The translations under genes and the position numbers were made by a program. A model generated the notes under the pieces. That model searched no databases and was not told the DNA's origin. It was given only the letters and a program-made list of their open reading frames with translations. A stretch of DNA of 64,000 bases from Lucinisca nassula (Eukaryota; Mollusca; Bivalvia; Lucinida; Lucinidae), in the NCBI GenBank assembly GCA_963580285.1, contig OY757025.1:121617223-121681222 (forward strand), given 5' to 3'. Positions 1 through 10,800 of this stretch are shown piece by piece (positions within the stretch are counted from its first letter, which is position 1; each line of letters opens with the position of its first letter).

Positions 1-3000
1 ATTAGATGGTCTGACAATGACACTACAAAGAGGAACGGGATTTTAGGTGGTCTGTCAATGACACTAAATGGAGGAACGGACATTAGATGGTCTGACAATG
101 ACACTGCAGAGAGGAACGAGATATAAAATGGTCTGACAATGACACTACAGATAGGAACGGGACATAAGATGGCCTGACAATGACACTACATGGAGGAACG
201 GGACATTAGATGGTCTGACAATGACACTACAGATAGGAACGGGACATAAGATGGTCTGACAATCACACTACAGAGAGGAACGGGATATAAGATGCTCTGA
301 CAATAACACTACATAGAGAAACGGGACATTAAATGGTCTGACAATGACACTTCATGGAGGGACGTGATATTATATGGTCTAAGAATGACACTACAGAGAG
401 GAACGGGACATTAGTTGGTCCGACAATGACACTTCAAAGAGGAACGGGACATTGGATGGTCTGACAATAACACTACATGGAGGAACGGGACATTAGATGG
501 CCTGACAATGACACTACAGAGAGGGACGGGATATGATATGGTCTAAGAATGACACTACAGAGAGGAACGGGACATTAGATGGTCTGACAATGACACTACA
601 CAGAGAAACGGTATATTAAATGGTCTGACAATGACACTACATGGAGGAACGGGATATTAGATGGTCTGACAATGACACTACAAAGAGAAAGTGGATATTA
701 GATGGTCCGACAATGACACTACAGAGAGAAGCGGGGCATTAGATGGTCTGACAATGACACTACATGGAGGAACGAGATATATGATGGTCTGACAATGACA
801 CTACAAAGATGAACGGGATATTAGATGGTCTGACAATGACACTACATTGAGGAACGGGACATTAGATGGTCTGACAATGACACTATATGGAGGAACGGGA
901 TTTTCGATGGTCTGACAATGACACTACATGGAAGAACGAGATATTAGATGGTCTGATAATGACACTACAGAGAGAAACGGGACATTTGATGGTCTGACAA
1001 TGACACTACATGGAGGAACGGGACATTAGATGGTCTGACAATGACACTGCAGAGAGGAACGAGATATAAGATGGTTTGACAATGACTCTACTGATAGGAA
1101 CGGGACATTAGATTGCATGACAATAACACTACATGGAGGAACGGGACATTAGATGGTCTGACAATGACACTACAGATTGGAACGGGACATTAGATGGTCT
1201 GACAATGACACTACAGAGAGGAACGTGATATAAGATGCTCTGATAATGACACTACAGAGAGAATCGGGACATTAGATGATCTGACAATGACACTTCATGG
1301 AGGAACGGGATATTAGATGGTCTAAGAATGACACTACAGAGAGGAATGGGACATTAGATGGTCTGACAATGACACTTCAAAGAGGAACGGGACATTGGAT
1401 GGTCTGACAATGACACTAGATGGAGGAACGGAACATTAGATGGCCTGACAATGACACTACAGAGAGGAACGGGATATAAGATAGTCTGACAATGACACTA
1501 CAGAGAGGAACGGGACATTAGATGGTCTGACAATGAAACTACACAGAGAAACGGTATATAAGATTGTCTGACAATGACACTACATGGAGGAACGGGATAT
1601 TAGATGGTCTGACAATGACACTACAGAGAGGAACGGGACATTAGATGGTCTGATAATGACACTACAGAGAAAAACGGGACATTAGATGGAGTGACAATGA
1701 CACTACATGGAGGAACGAGATATATGATGGTCTGACAATGACACTACATTGAAGATCGGGACATAAGATGGTCTGACAATGACACTATATGGAGGAACGG
1801 GATTTTAGATGGTCTGACAATGACTTCATGAGGGAACGAGATATTAGATGGTCTGACAATGACACTACATGGAGGAACGGGATATTAGATGGTCTGACAA
1901 TGACACTACATGGAGGACCGGGACATTAGATGGTCTGACAATGACACTACATGGAGGAACGGGACATAAGATGGTCTGACAATGACACTACATGGAGGAC
2001 CGGGACATTAGATGGTCTGACAATGACACTACATGGACGAACGGGACATTAGATGGTCTGACAATGACACTACATGGAGGAACGAGATATTAGATTGTCT
2101 GACAATGGCACTACATGGAGGAACGAGATATTAGATGGTCTGACAATGTCACTACAGAGAGGAACGAGATATTAGATGGTCTGACAATGACACCACAGAG
2201 AGGAATGGGATATTAGATGGTCTGACAATGACATTACAGAGGGGAACGAGATATTAGATGGTCTGTCAATGACACTACATGGAGGAACGGACATTAGATG
2301 GTCTGACAATGACACTGCAGAGAGGAACGAGATATAAAATGGTCTGACAATGACACTACAGATAGGAACGGGACATAAGATGGCCTGACAATGACACTAC
2401 ATGGAGGAACGGGACATTAGATGGTCTGACAATGACACTACAGATAGGAACGGGACATTAGATGGTCTGACAATCACACTACAGAGAGGAACGGGATATA
2501 AGATGCTCTGACAATAACACTACAGAGAGAAACGGGACATTAAATGGTCTGACAATGACACTTCATGGAGGGACGGGATATTATATGGTCTAAGAATAAC
2601 ACTACAGAGAGGAACGGGACATTAGATGGTCCGCCAATGACACTTCAAAGAGGAACGGGACATTGGATGGTCTGACAATAACACTACATGGAGGAACGGG
2701 ACATTAGATGGCCTGACAATGACACTACAGAGAGGGACGGGATATTATATGGTCTAAGAATGACACTACAGAGAGGAACGGGACATTAGATGGTCTGACA
2801 ATGACACTACACAGAGAAACGGTATATTAGATGGTTTGACAATGACACTACATGGAGGAACGGGATATTAGATGGTCTGACAATGACACTACAGAGAGAA
2901 ACGGGATATTAGATGGTCCGACAATGACACTACAGAGAGAAACGGGGCATTTGATGGTCTGACAATGACACTACATGGAGGAACGAGATATATGATGGTT

Positions 3001-4056
3001 TGACAATGACACTACAAAGAGGAACGGGATATTAGATGGTCTGACAATGACACTACATTGAGGAACGGGACATTAGATGGTCTGACAATGACACTATATG
3101 GAGGAACGGGATTTTAGATGGTCTGACAATGACACTACATGGAGGAACGAGATATTATATGGTCTGACAATGACACTACAGAGAGAAACGGGACATTTGA
3201 TGGTCTGACAATGACACTACATGGAGGAACGGGACATTATATGGTCTGACAATGACACTGCAGAGAGGAACGAGATATAAGATGGTCTGACAATGCCACT
3301 ACAGATAGGAACGGGACATTAGATTGCATGACAATAACACTACATGGAGGAACGGGACATTAGATGGTCTGACAATGACACTACAGAATTGAACGGGACA
3401 TTAGATGGTCTGACAATGACACTACAGAGAGGAACGTGATATAAGATGCTCTGATAATGACACTACAGAGAGAAACGGGACATTAGATGATCTGACAATG
3501 ACACTTCATGGAGGAACGGGATATTAGATGGTCTAAGAATGACACTACAGAGAGGAACGGGACATTAGATGGTCTGACAATGACACTTCAAAGAGGAACG
3601 GGACATTGGATGGTCTGACAATGACACTAGATGGAGGAACGGGACATTAGATGGCCTGACGATGACACTACAGAGAGGAACGGGATATAAGATGGTCTGA
3701 CAATGACACTACAGAGAGGAACGGGACATTAGATGGTCTGACAATGAAACTACACAGAGAAACGGTATATAAGATGGTCTGACAATGACACTACATGGAG
3801 GAACGGGATATTAGATGGTCTGACAATGACACTACAGAGAGAACCGGGATATTAGATTGTCTGACAATGACACTACATGGGCGAACGGGATATAAGATGG
3901 TCTGACAATGACACTACAAAGAGGAATGGGATATTAGATGGTCTGACAATGACACTACATTGAGGATCGGGACATTAGATGGTCTGACAATGACACTATA
4001 TGGAGGAACGGGATTTGATATGGTCTGACAATGACTTCATGAGGGAACGAGATATT
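1..4056 (+). repeat. Segmental duplication inside satellite A, offset 2,211 bp
   Basis: Rare variants of satellite A recur at exactly 2,211 bp: the GTCTGTCAAT variant at 50 and 2261, GATGGTCCG at 701 and 2912, GATTGCATG at 1111 and 3322, GACTTCATG at 1822 and 4033. About 1.85 kb (roughly 1-1845 and 2212-4056) is therefore a block of about 54 units copied in tandem. Between the copies, 1846-2211 holds further units without the shared variants. Spacing is constant across four markers, so few indels occurred after duplication. Confidence 0.9.
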
Positions 4057-5780
4057 AGATGGTCTGACAATGACACTACAAAGAGAAACGGGACATTAGA
4101 TGGTCTGACAATCACACTACATGGAGAAACGGGATATGAGATGGTCTGACAATGACAATACAAAGAGGAACGGGATATAAGATGGTCTGACAAGGACACT
4201 ACATGGAGGAACGGGACATAAGATGGTCTGACGATGACACTACATGGAGGAACGTGATATTAGATGGTCTGACAATGACACTACAGATAAGAACGGGATA
4301 TTAGATGGTCTGACAATGACACTACATGGAGGAACGGGACATTAGATGGCCTGACAATGACCTTACATGGAGGAACAAGATATAAGATGTTCTGACAATG
4401 ACACTACATGGTGGAACGGGACATTAGATGGCCTGACCATGACACTACAAAGAGGAACGGGATATTTGATGGCCTGACAATGACACTACAGATAGGAACG
4501 GGACATTAGATGGTCTGACAATGAAACTACATGGAGGAACGAGATATGAGATGGTCTGACAGATAGGAACGGGACATTAGATGGTCTGACAATGACACTA
4601 CATGGATGAACGGGACATTAGATGGTCTTACAATGACACTGCATGTAGGAACGAGATATTAGATGGTCTGACAATGACACTACAGATAAGAACGGGACAT
4701 TAGATGGCCTGACAATGACCTTTCATGGAGGAACGAGATATTAGATGGTCTGACAATGACACTACATGGTGGAACGGGATATTAGATGGCCTGACCATGA
4801 CACTACAGAGAGGAACGGGACATTTGATGGCCTGACAATTACACTACAGATAGGAACGGGACATTAGATGGTCTGACAATGAAACTACATGGAGGAACGA
4901 GATATGAGATGGTCTGACAATGACACTACAGAGAGGAACGGGACATTAGATGGTCTGACAATGACACTACATGGAGGGACGAGATATTAGATGGCCTGAC
5001 AATGACACTACAGATAGGAACGGGAATTAGATGGTCTGACAATAACACTACATGGAGGAACGATATATTAGATGGTCTGACAATGATAATCAGAGAGGAA
5101 CGGGACATTAGATGGTCTGACAATGAAACTACATGGAGGAAAGGGACATCAGATGGTCTGACAATGACACTATATGGAGGAACGGGATATAAGATGGTCT
5201 GCCAATGACACTACAAAGAGGAACGAGATATTAGATGGTCTGACAATGACACTACAAAGAGAAACGGGACATTATATGGTCTGACAATCACACTACATGG
5301 AGAAACGGGATATGAGATGGTCTGACAATGACAATACAAAGAGGAAGTGGATAATGGTCTGACAATGACACTACATGGAGGAACGGGACATTAGATGGTC
5401 TGACAATGACACTACATGGAGGAACGTGATATTAGATGGTCTGACAATGACACTACAGATAAGAACGGGATATTAGATGGTCTGACCATGACACTACATG
5501 GAGGAACGGGACATTAGATGGCCTGACAATGACCTTACATGGAGGAACAAGATATAAGATGGTCTGACAATGACACTACATGGTGGAACGGGACATTAGA
5601 TGGCCTTACCATGACACTACAGAGAGGAACGGGATATTTGATGGCCTGACAATGACACTACAGATAGGAACGGGACATTAGATGGTCTGACAATGAAACT
5701 ACATGGAGGAACGAGATATGAGATGGTCTGACAGATAGGAACGGGACATTAGATGGTCTGACAATGACACTACATGGATG
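4057..5780 (+). repeat. Second segmental duplication inside satellite A, offset about 1.17 kb
   Basis: The variant ATCACACTACATGGAGAAAC occurs at 4111 and 5287 (offset 1,176) and CATGGATGAACGGGACATTA at 4601 and 5773 (offset 1,172). The 4-bp difference matches a short deletion near 5345-5356 in the second copy. Within it, units with CATGGTGGAACGGG and GGCCTGACCATGACAC recur several times, which suggests a smaller amplification as well. Confidence 0.8.
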
Positions 5781-5810
5781 AACGGGACATTAGATGGTCT
5801 TACAATGACA

Positions 5811-5937
5811 ATGACATTCTTTATGCTTATAATAAAGAGTTTATCGAGACTGTAATGAATACTGAATGATATGGTGATAATAATGAATTAATTCTGCATT
5901 GAATGTAAAAAGAACATTAGTTTGTTCCTTGACATGT
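5811..5937. other. Non-satellite AT-rich interruption of satellite A
   Basis: About 125 bp of sequence unlike the 41-bp unit, starting after ACAATGACA and ending before GGACATTAGATGG. It contains AATAAAG and AATGAATTAATT stretches. No terminal inverted repeats, tRNA-like boxes or clear target duplication were seen, so its origin is unknown. Confidence 0.7.
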
Positions 5938-6301
5938 GGACATTAGATGGTCTGACAATGAAACTACATGGAGGAAAGGGACATCAGATGGTCTGACAAT
6001 GACACTATATGGAGGAACGGGATATAAGATGGTCTGACAATGACACTACAAAGAGGAACGGGATATTAGATGGTCTGACAATGACACTACAGAGAGAAAC
6101 GGGACATTAGATGGCCTGACAATCACACTACAGAGAGGAACGGGATATTAGATGGTCTGACAATGACACTACAAAGAGGAACGGGATATTAGATCGTCTG
6201 ACAATGACACTACATGGAGGAACGGGACATTAGATGGTCTGACAATGACACTTTATGGAGGAACGGGATTTTAGATGGTCTAACAATGACACTACATGGA
6301 G

Positions 6302-6341
6302 GAGTGAATGAGTGTTTGAGTTTTACGCCCCACCAACAACT
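6302..6341 (-). mobile_element. SINE-1 remnant (3' end only) inside satellite A
   Basis: Forty bases identical in kind to the tail end of the SINE-1 copy at 6637: GAGTGAATGAGTGTTTGAG, then TTTTACGCCCCACCAACAAC. The satellite context before it matches that before 6637, including the diagnostic TCTAACAATGACACTACATG. The rest of the SINE is missing and the sequence returns to the 41-bp unit at a short shared CTA/ACTA microhomology. It looks like a deleted sister of the copy at 6637. Confidence 0.85.
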
Positions 6342-6636
6342 ACAGAGAGAAACGGGACATTAGATGGTCTGACAATGACAATACAAAGAGGAACGGGATA
6401 GTAGATGGTCTGACAATGACACTCCAGAGAGAAACGGGACATTAGATGGTCTGACAATGACACTTCGTGGAGGAACGGGATATTAGATGGTCTGACAATG
6501 ACACTACAAAGAGGAACGGGGTATTAGATGGTCTGACAATGACACTACATGGAGGAACGGGACATTAGATGGTCTGACAATGACACTCTATGGAGGAACG
6601 GGATTTTAGATGGTCTAACAATGACACTACATGGAG

Positions 6637-6800
6637 GAGTGAGTGAGTGTTTGAGTTTTACGCCCCACCAACAACTAAGGTCATACGGAGACGGGCCATC
6701 GGTTTAAAGACTCATCCGAAAGTCTGGAGAAGCCCGGGATCGATCCTGCGACCCCTGGTTTACAAGGCGAGTAGCGTAACCACTGCACCACGGATGCTTC
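6637..6800 (-). mobile_element. SINE-1, full-length tRNA-derived SINE inside satellite A
   Basis: Read on the minus strand this begins GAAGCATCCGTGGTGCAGTG. It contains an A-box match (TGGTGCAGTGG fits TRGYNNANNNG) and a B-box match (GATCGATCC fits GWTCRANNC), then a conserved body (CAGACTTTCGGATGAGTCTT, CCTTAGTTGTTGGTGGGGCG) and a CACTCACTC-type tail. The spacing of the boxes is that of a tRNA-derived RNA polymerase III promoter. The family recurs across the window. Similar tRNA-SINEs are known in bivalves; the assignment to a named family is not attempted. Confidence 0.9.
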
Positions 6801-7290
6801 TAAACACTACAGAGAGAAACGGGACATTATATGGTCTGACAATGACACTTCATGGAGGAACGGGATATTAGATGGTCTGACAATGACACTACAAAGACGA
6901 ACGGGATATTAGATGGTCTGACAATGACACTTTATGGAGGAACGGGACATTAGATGGTCTGACAATGACACTACATGGAGGAACGAGATATAAAAAATGG
7001 TCTGACAATGACACTACAGATAAGAAAGGGATATTAGATGGTCTGACAATGACACTACATGGAGGAACTTGACATTAGATGGCCTGACAATGTCACTATA
7101 GAGAGGAACGAGATATTAGATGGTCTGAAAATGACACTACCGATAGGAACGGGACATTAGATGGTCTGGCAATGACACTACATGGAGGAACGAGATATTA
7201 TATGGTTTGACAATGACACTACATGGAGGAACGGGACATTAGATGGCCTGACAATGACACTACAGTGTGGAACGGGACATTAGATGGTCT

Positions 7291-7860
7291 GGCGATGACA
7301 CTACAGAGAGAAACGGGACATTAGATGGTCTGACAATGACACTACAAAGAGAAACGGGACATTAGATGATCTGACAATGACACTGCAGAGAGGAACGGGA
7401 CATTAGATGGTCTGACAATGACCTACATGGAGGAACGGGATATTAGATGGTCTGATAATGACACTGCATGAAGGAACGAGATATTATATGGTCTGACAAT
7501 GACACTACATGGAGGAACGGGACATAAGATGGCCTGACAATGACACTACAGTGAGGAACGGGATATTAGATGGTCTGACAATGACACTACAGATAAGAAC
7601 GGGACATTAGATTGTCTGACAATGACACTACAGAGAGGAACGGGACATTAGATGGTCTGACAATAACACTACAAGGAGGAACGAGAAATTAGATGGCCTG
7701 GCGATGACACTACAGAGAGAAACGGGACATTAGATGGTCTGACAATGACACTACAAAGAGAAACGGGACATTAGATGATCTGACAATGACACTGCAGAGA
7801 GGAACGGGACATTAGATGGTCTGACAATGACCTACATGGAGGAACGGGATATTAGATGGT
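7291..7860 (+). repeat. 409-bp local duplication in satellite A
   Basis: The rare variant GGCGATGACACTACAGAGAG occurs at 7291 and 7700. In both places it is followed by the same order of variants (AAAGAG unit, TAGATGATCTG, CACTGCAGAG, then a shortened CAATGACCTACATGG unit), for about 150 bp. The offset of 409 bp is ten units with one base lost. Confidence 0.8.
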
Positions 7861-8540
7861 CTGACAATGATACTACAGGGAGAAACGGGACATTAGATGG
7901 TCTGACATTGACACTACAGAGAGGAACTGGACATTAGATGGTCTGACAATGACACTACAAAGAGGAACGGGACATAAGATGGTCTGACAATGACAATACA
8001 TGGAGGAACGGGATATTAGATGGTTTGACAATGACACTTCAAATAGGAACGGGACTTTGGATGCTCTGACAATGACACTACATGGAGGAACGGGACATTA
8101 GATGGTCTGACAATGACACTACATAGAGGAACGGGAGTTTAGGTGGTCTGACAATGACACTTCAGAGAGGAATTGGACATTAGATGGTCTGTCAATGAGA
8201 CTACATGGAGAAACGGGACATTGGATTGTCTGACATTGACACTACATTGAGGAACGGGACATTACATGGTCTGACAATGATACTACATAGAGGAACGGGA
8301 CATTAGATGGTCTGACAATGACACTTTATAGAGGAACGGGACATTAGATGGTCTGAAAATGGGCGGAACGGAACGGCACTATCCGTTGTCTGGCAATGAC
8401 AGTATATAGAAGAACCGGACTATAGGTGGTCTAACACTACAGTGAGTAACGGGACTATAGGTGATCTGGAGATGATACAACAGTTAGGAATGGGGATCAT
8501 GGTGTCCTAGCAATGGCACTATACTAAAGATCAACTAAAG

Positions 8541-9266
8541 TCTGTTCCTCACTGTGTTGTTTTTGCCAGACGACCTTAAGCTCCTTTCTTCTCTGTAGGT
8601 CATTTGCAGACCACCTCAAGCCCCTTTTTTCTCTGTAGGTCATTTGCAGACCACCTCAAGTCCCTTTTCCATGTGTAGTGTTATCTTTTCTATGGTCATT
8701 ATCTCCCTTCCGCTGATTCAAGAAGGGCAGTTGTCAGTTTCTGGCGTAAGAATGTTCACTGAACTGGTTAACCGCTTACGTATAAGCCTGCCCAAGAAAG
8801 TGTGGATAGGTAACTGACCGGCTCAAAAATGACCTAAAATAGTGTTGACTGGGCCGTTAAACTCCAATACAAACAAACAAACAATGTGTAGTGTTATTGA
8901 CAGACCACCTATAGTCCCGATCCTTTCTGTTGTGTCATTTTCAGACCTCCTCATGTCCCGTTACCCTCTGTAGTGTCAATGCCAGACCTGCATAGTCCCG
9001 TTTCTCAATGTAGTGTCATTGCCAGACCACCATAAGTCCAGTTCTTGTCTGTACTGCCATTGCAAGACACCTAAAGTCCTTTCTGTCTCTGTAGTGTCAT
9101 TATCAGACCACCGGTATAGTCCTGTTCCTCTCTGAAGTGTCATTGCCAGACCACCTGTAGTCCCGTTCCTCTCTGTAGTGTGATTGTCAGACAACCTATA
9201 GTCCTGTTCCTCGCTGAAGTGTCATTGCTGGGCCACCTATAGTCCCAATGCCCACTGTAATGGCCA
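8541..9266 (-). repeat. Inverted, diverged stretch of satellite A
   Basis: From about 8541 the 41-bp unit is present in reverse complement: TCCTCTCTGTAGTGTCATTG followed by a CAGACCACCTATAGTCCCG variant. Units are 40-42 bp (for example CATTTGCAGACCACCTCAAG at 8601 and 8641) and clearly more diverged than units in 1-8300. Orientation therefore flips near 8500-8545. A SINE is inserted at 8685-8883. Confidence 0.88.
8685..8883 (+). mobile_element. SINE-2, 5'-truncated copy with 14-bp target-site duplication
   Basis: The satellite sequence ATGTGTAGTGTTAT is present on both sides (8671-8684 and 8884-8897), a clean 14-bp target-site duplication. The insert lacks the tRNA head and starts in the body; it ends with GTGTTGACTGGGCCGTTAAA then CTCCAATACAAACAAACAAA. 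The 5' truncation and A-rich CAAA tail are typical of LINE-driven retrotransposition. The copy landed in the already inverted satellite. Confidence 0.93.
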
Positions 9267-9285
9267 CATATAGTCCATTCCTTCA

Positions 9286-9377
9286 CCTTTATGTTTATCA
9301 AATAGATATATACCCTCGCTACATCGTTATAGGGATACGGTAGTGTCACATCCCTCAGTTAGGGGCCAATAGGGATA
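9286..9377 (+). repeat. Isolated half monomer of satellite B
   Basis: The sequence from CCTTTATGTTTATCAAATAG through GTCACATCCCTCAGTTAGGG to GCCAATAGGGA is half of one 187-bp satellite B monomer, closest to the B1 type. It is separated from the main array by 1.4 kb of SINEs and microsatellites and directly abuts the end of inverted satellite A. Confidence 0.9.
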
Positions 9378-9379
9378 AA

Positions 9380-9543
9380 TTTTTCTTCCGGGATCGGAAC
9401 GGACAACCGCCCTTCTTGAATCAGGTGAAGGGAGATCAATCTCAACGAAAGAATGTTGCCGACCCCGGCAGGTACCGAGCCCACGCTCTCATGATCACCA
9501 GTCAGACGCGCATCCGACTGAGCTATCGACCGAGGCCAGTTCA
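9380..9543 (-). mobile_element. SINE-2, copy lacking its tail
   Basis: On the minus strand: GCCTCGGTCGATAGCTCAGT carries the A-box, and the B-box region reads GGGCTCGGTACC, degenerate relative to other copies. The body (GAAAGAATGTTG side and AAGAAGGGCGGTTGTCC) is present, but the terminal GTTGACTGGGCCGTTAAAC module is missing. No clear target-site duplication was found. Confidence 0.82.
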
Positions 9544-9602
9544 TCGAAGAAAATCTTTTTGTACAGGTTGAGTTTTCCTTGTTGAATTTACATGTTTGTG
9601 AA

Positions 9603-9614
9603 CCTCTCTCTCTC

Positions 9615-9655
<41 letters not shown>
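9603..9655. repeat. (CT)n microsatellite
   Basis: Nearly uninterrupted CT dinucleotides with one CCCT interruption, directly before the tRNA-like head of the next SINE-1 copy. Confidence 0.97.
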
Positions 9656-9658
<3 letters not shown>

Positions 9659-9887
9659 GCCTTTGAGGTGTAGTGGTTAAGCCTAGAGGCCTCATACACG
9701 CGCTATCCTGAGCTCGATCCCAGGCTACTACATACTTTCGGATGAGTTTTAAAACCGAGGTCCCGTTCATTATTGTGCATGTTTGCATGTATGTATGTAT
9801 TGAACATTATCATTAATAAATACTGTTTAAACAAACTGAGGTCCCGTCTCCGTAGGACCTTAGCTGTTGTTGGGGAAAAAAAACACT

Positions 9888-9892
<5 letters not shown>
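9656..9892 (+). mobile_element. SINE-1 (plus strand) split by a small insertion
   Basis: The head GAAGCCTTTGAGGTGTAGTG has A-box and B-box (GCTCGATCCC) regions, then CTTTCGGATGAGTTTTAAAA. At 9766 the body is interrupted and resumes at 9838 with GAGGTCCCGTCTCCGTAGGA and CCTTAGCTGTTGTTGGGG. The tail AAAACACTAAAACTCTCTCT passes into a CT microsatellite, suggesting that the CACTC-type SINE tail seeded it. Confidence 0.85.
9767..9837 (+). mobile_element. 71-bp insertion in SINE-1, possible 5'-truncated LINE tail
   Basis: The insert is flanked by direct repeats GAGGTCCCGT at 9757-9766 and 9838-9847, so it has a 10-bp target-site duplication. It contains GTATGTATGTATTGAAC and an AATAAAT polyadenylation-like motif close to its end. 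A very short 3' end of a retrotransposon is the simplest reading, but no coding sequence is present to prove it. Confidence 0.65.

Positions 9893-9954
<62 letters not shown>
9893..9954. repeat. (CT)n microsatellite
   Basis: About 30 CT dinucleotides in direct continuity with the SINE-1 tail. A related microsatellite sits at the equivalent place in the duplicated module at 16384-16524. Confidence 0.97.
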
Positions 9955-9956
<2 letters not shown>

Positions 9957-10280
9957 GTTAGGGAGTAGTGGTAATGAAAGAAGAAGTAATGTTATGGTTA
10001 TAGAAGTGGTCGTAGAAGTAGAAGTTGTTGTTGTTGAAGCTTTGTATTGGTCATTGTAAAAATGCCGTTGCATTTGTAGATATAAACAGTTATGCAAGAG
10101 TTATCGTTGAGAAATCACTGCATACAGTAAGGTGCAGACAGTAAGGACTGCATTGATACAAGTATATAAAGGAATTGATATGTTTCCTGCTATTTTCAGC
10201 TCCTTATTTTCTGGAAACCCTTGTGTTTATCGAGTAGATTGGTATCCTGACAACATCCCCCGGTTAGGGGCCAAATGATG
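9955..10280. repeat. Flank module, copy 1, of a 0.5-0.6-kb direct repeat
   Basis: CAGGTTAGGGAGTAGTGGTA, then GTTGTTGTTG stretches, CATTGTAAAAATGCCGTTGC and CACTGCATACAGTAAGG, ending in a satellite-B-like fragment. The same order occurs at 16453-16860. Including the split SINE-1 before it, the module brackets satellite B1. A short internal duplication GCAGACAGTAAGG/ACAGTAAGG is visible. No gene was recognised. Confidence 0.85.
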
Positions 10281-10306
10281 GTAATTACCCCAAGATATTG
10301 TAAGTT

Positions 10307-10678
10307 CAACAAGTGTTATTCAATTTAAAACTAAGTTGGATCAGTATTGGATCAATAAGAGATGTGATGTCAGTGAAATATATTAGTTAATCATCTTGAT
10401 CAGCTTCCAAGACATTTCTTATCTACTACATGTGTACTTCGCAACCTTATAAACATTTAATATACAACTACTTATACAAGAAGAATAGGCTACAACAAGT
10501 GTTATTCAATTTAAAACTAAATTGGATCAGAATTGGATCAATAAGAGATGTGATGACAGTAAAATATACTAGTTAATCATCTTGATCATCTTACAAGACA
10601 TTTCTTATCTACTACATGTGTATTTTGCAACCTTATAAACATTTACAACTACATATACAAGAAGAATAGGCTACACCG
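10307..10678 (+). repeat. 186-bp tandem duplication of non-satellite sequence
   Basis: CAACAAGTGTTATTCAATTT starts at 10307 and again at 10493. Each copy continues through AAGAGATGTGATG, TTAATCATCTTGATCA, GACATTTCTTATCTACTACA and AAGAAGAATAGGCTACA. The two copies differ by scattered substitutions and a small deletion in the second. The sequence is unrelated to satellite B although the length is almost the same. Confidence 0.93.
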
Positions 10679-10800
10679 GGGACACCAATAATAGTTTAAA
10701 GAAGAATTACAGAGCGAGACGAAGAACCTTCGGGGTTCACCATTCTCGATGTCGGAAATGGTATTCGGAAATGGTATACGCGAAGTCGCGAACAATTACA
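10679..10800. other. Unassigned spacer before satellite B1
   Basis: Short unique sequence with small direct repeats (GGAAATGGTAT twice near 10754-10775) and AAGAACCTTCGGGGTTC, a small GAACC/GGTTC hairpin. No gene or known element was recognised. Confidence 0.5.

Larger units (their letters stand above)
1..8540 (+). repeat. Satellite A: 41-bp tandem repeat array, runs off the left edge
   Basis: About 200 head-to-tail copies of a 41-bp unit whose core reads ATTAGATGGTCTGACAATGA followed by CACTACATGGAGGAACGGG. The period is read directly from successive cores (for example positions 3 and 44). Variable sites are limited: the block after CACTACA is usually TGGAG, GAGAG, AAGAG or GATAG, and GGGACATTAGA alternates with GAGATATTAGA. 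41 is not a multiple of three and the short open frames inside are accidental, so it is not coding. The array is interrupted at 5811-5937, 6302-6341 and 6637-6800, and becomes diverged after about 8350. It starts before base 1, so its true length is unknown. Confidence 0.97.
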
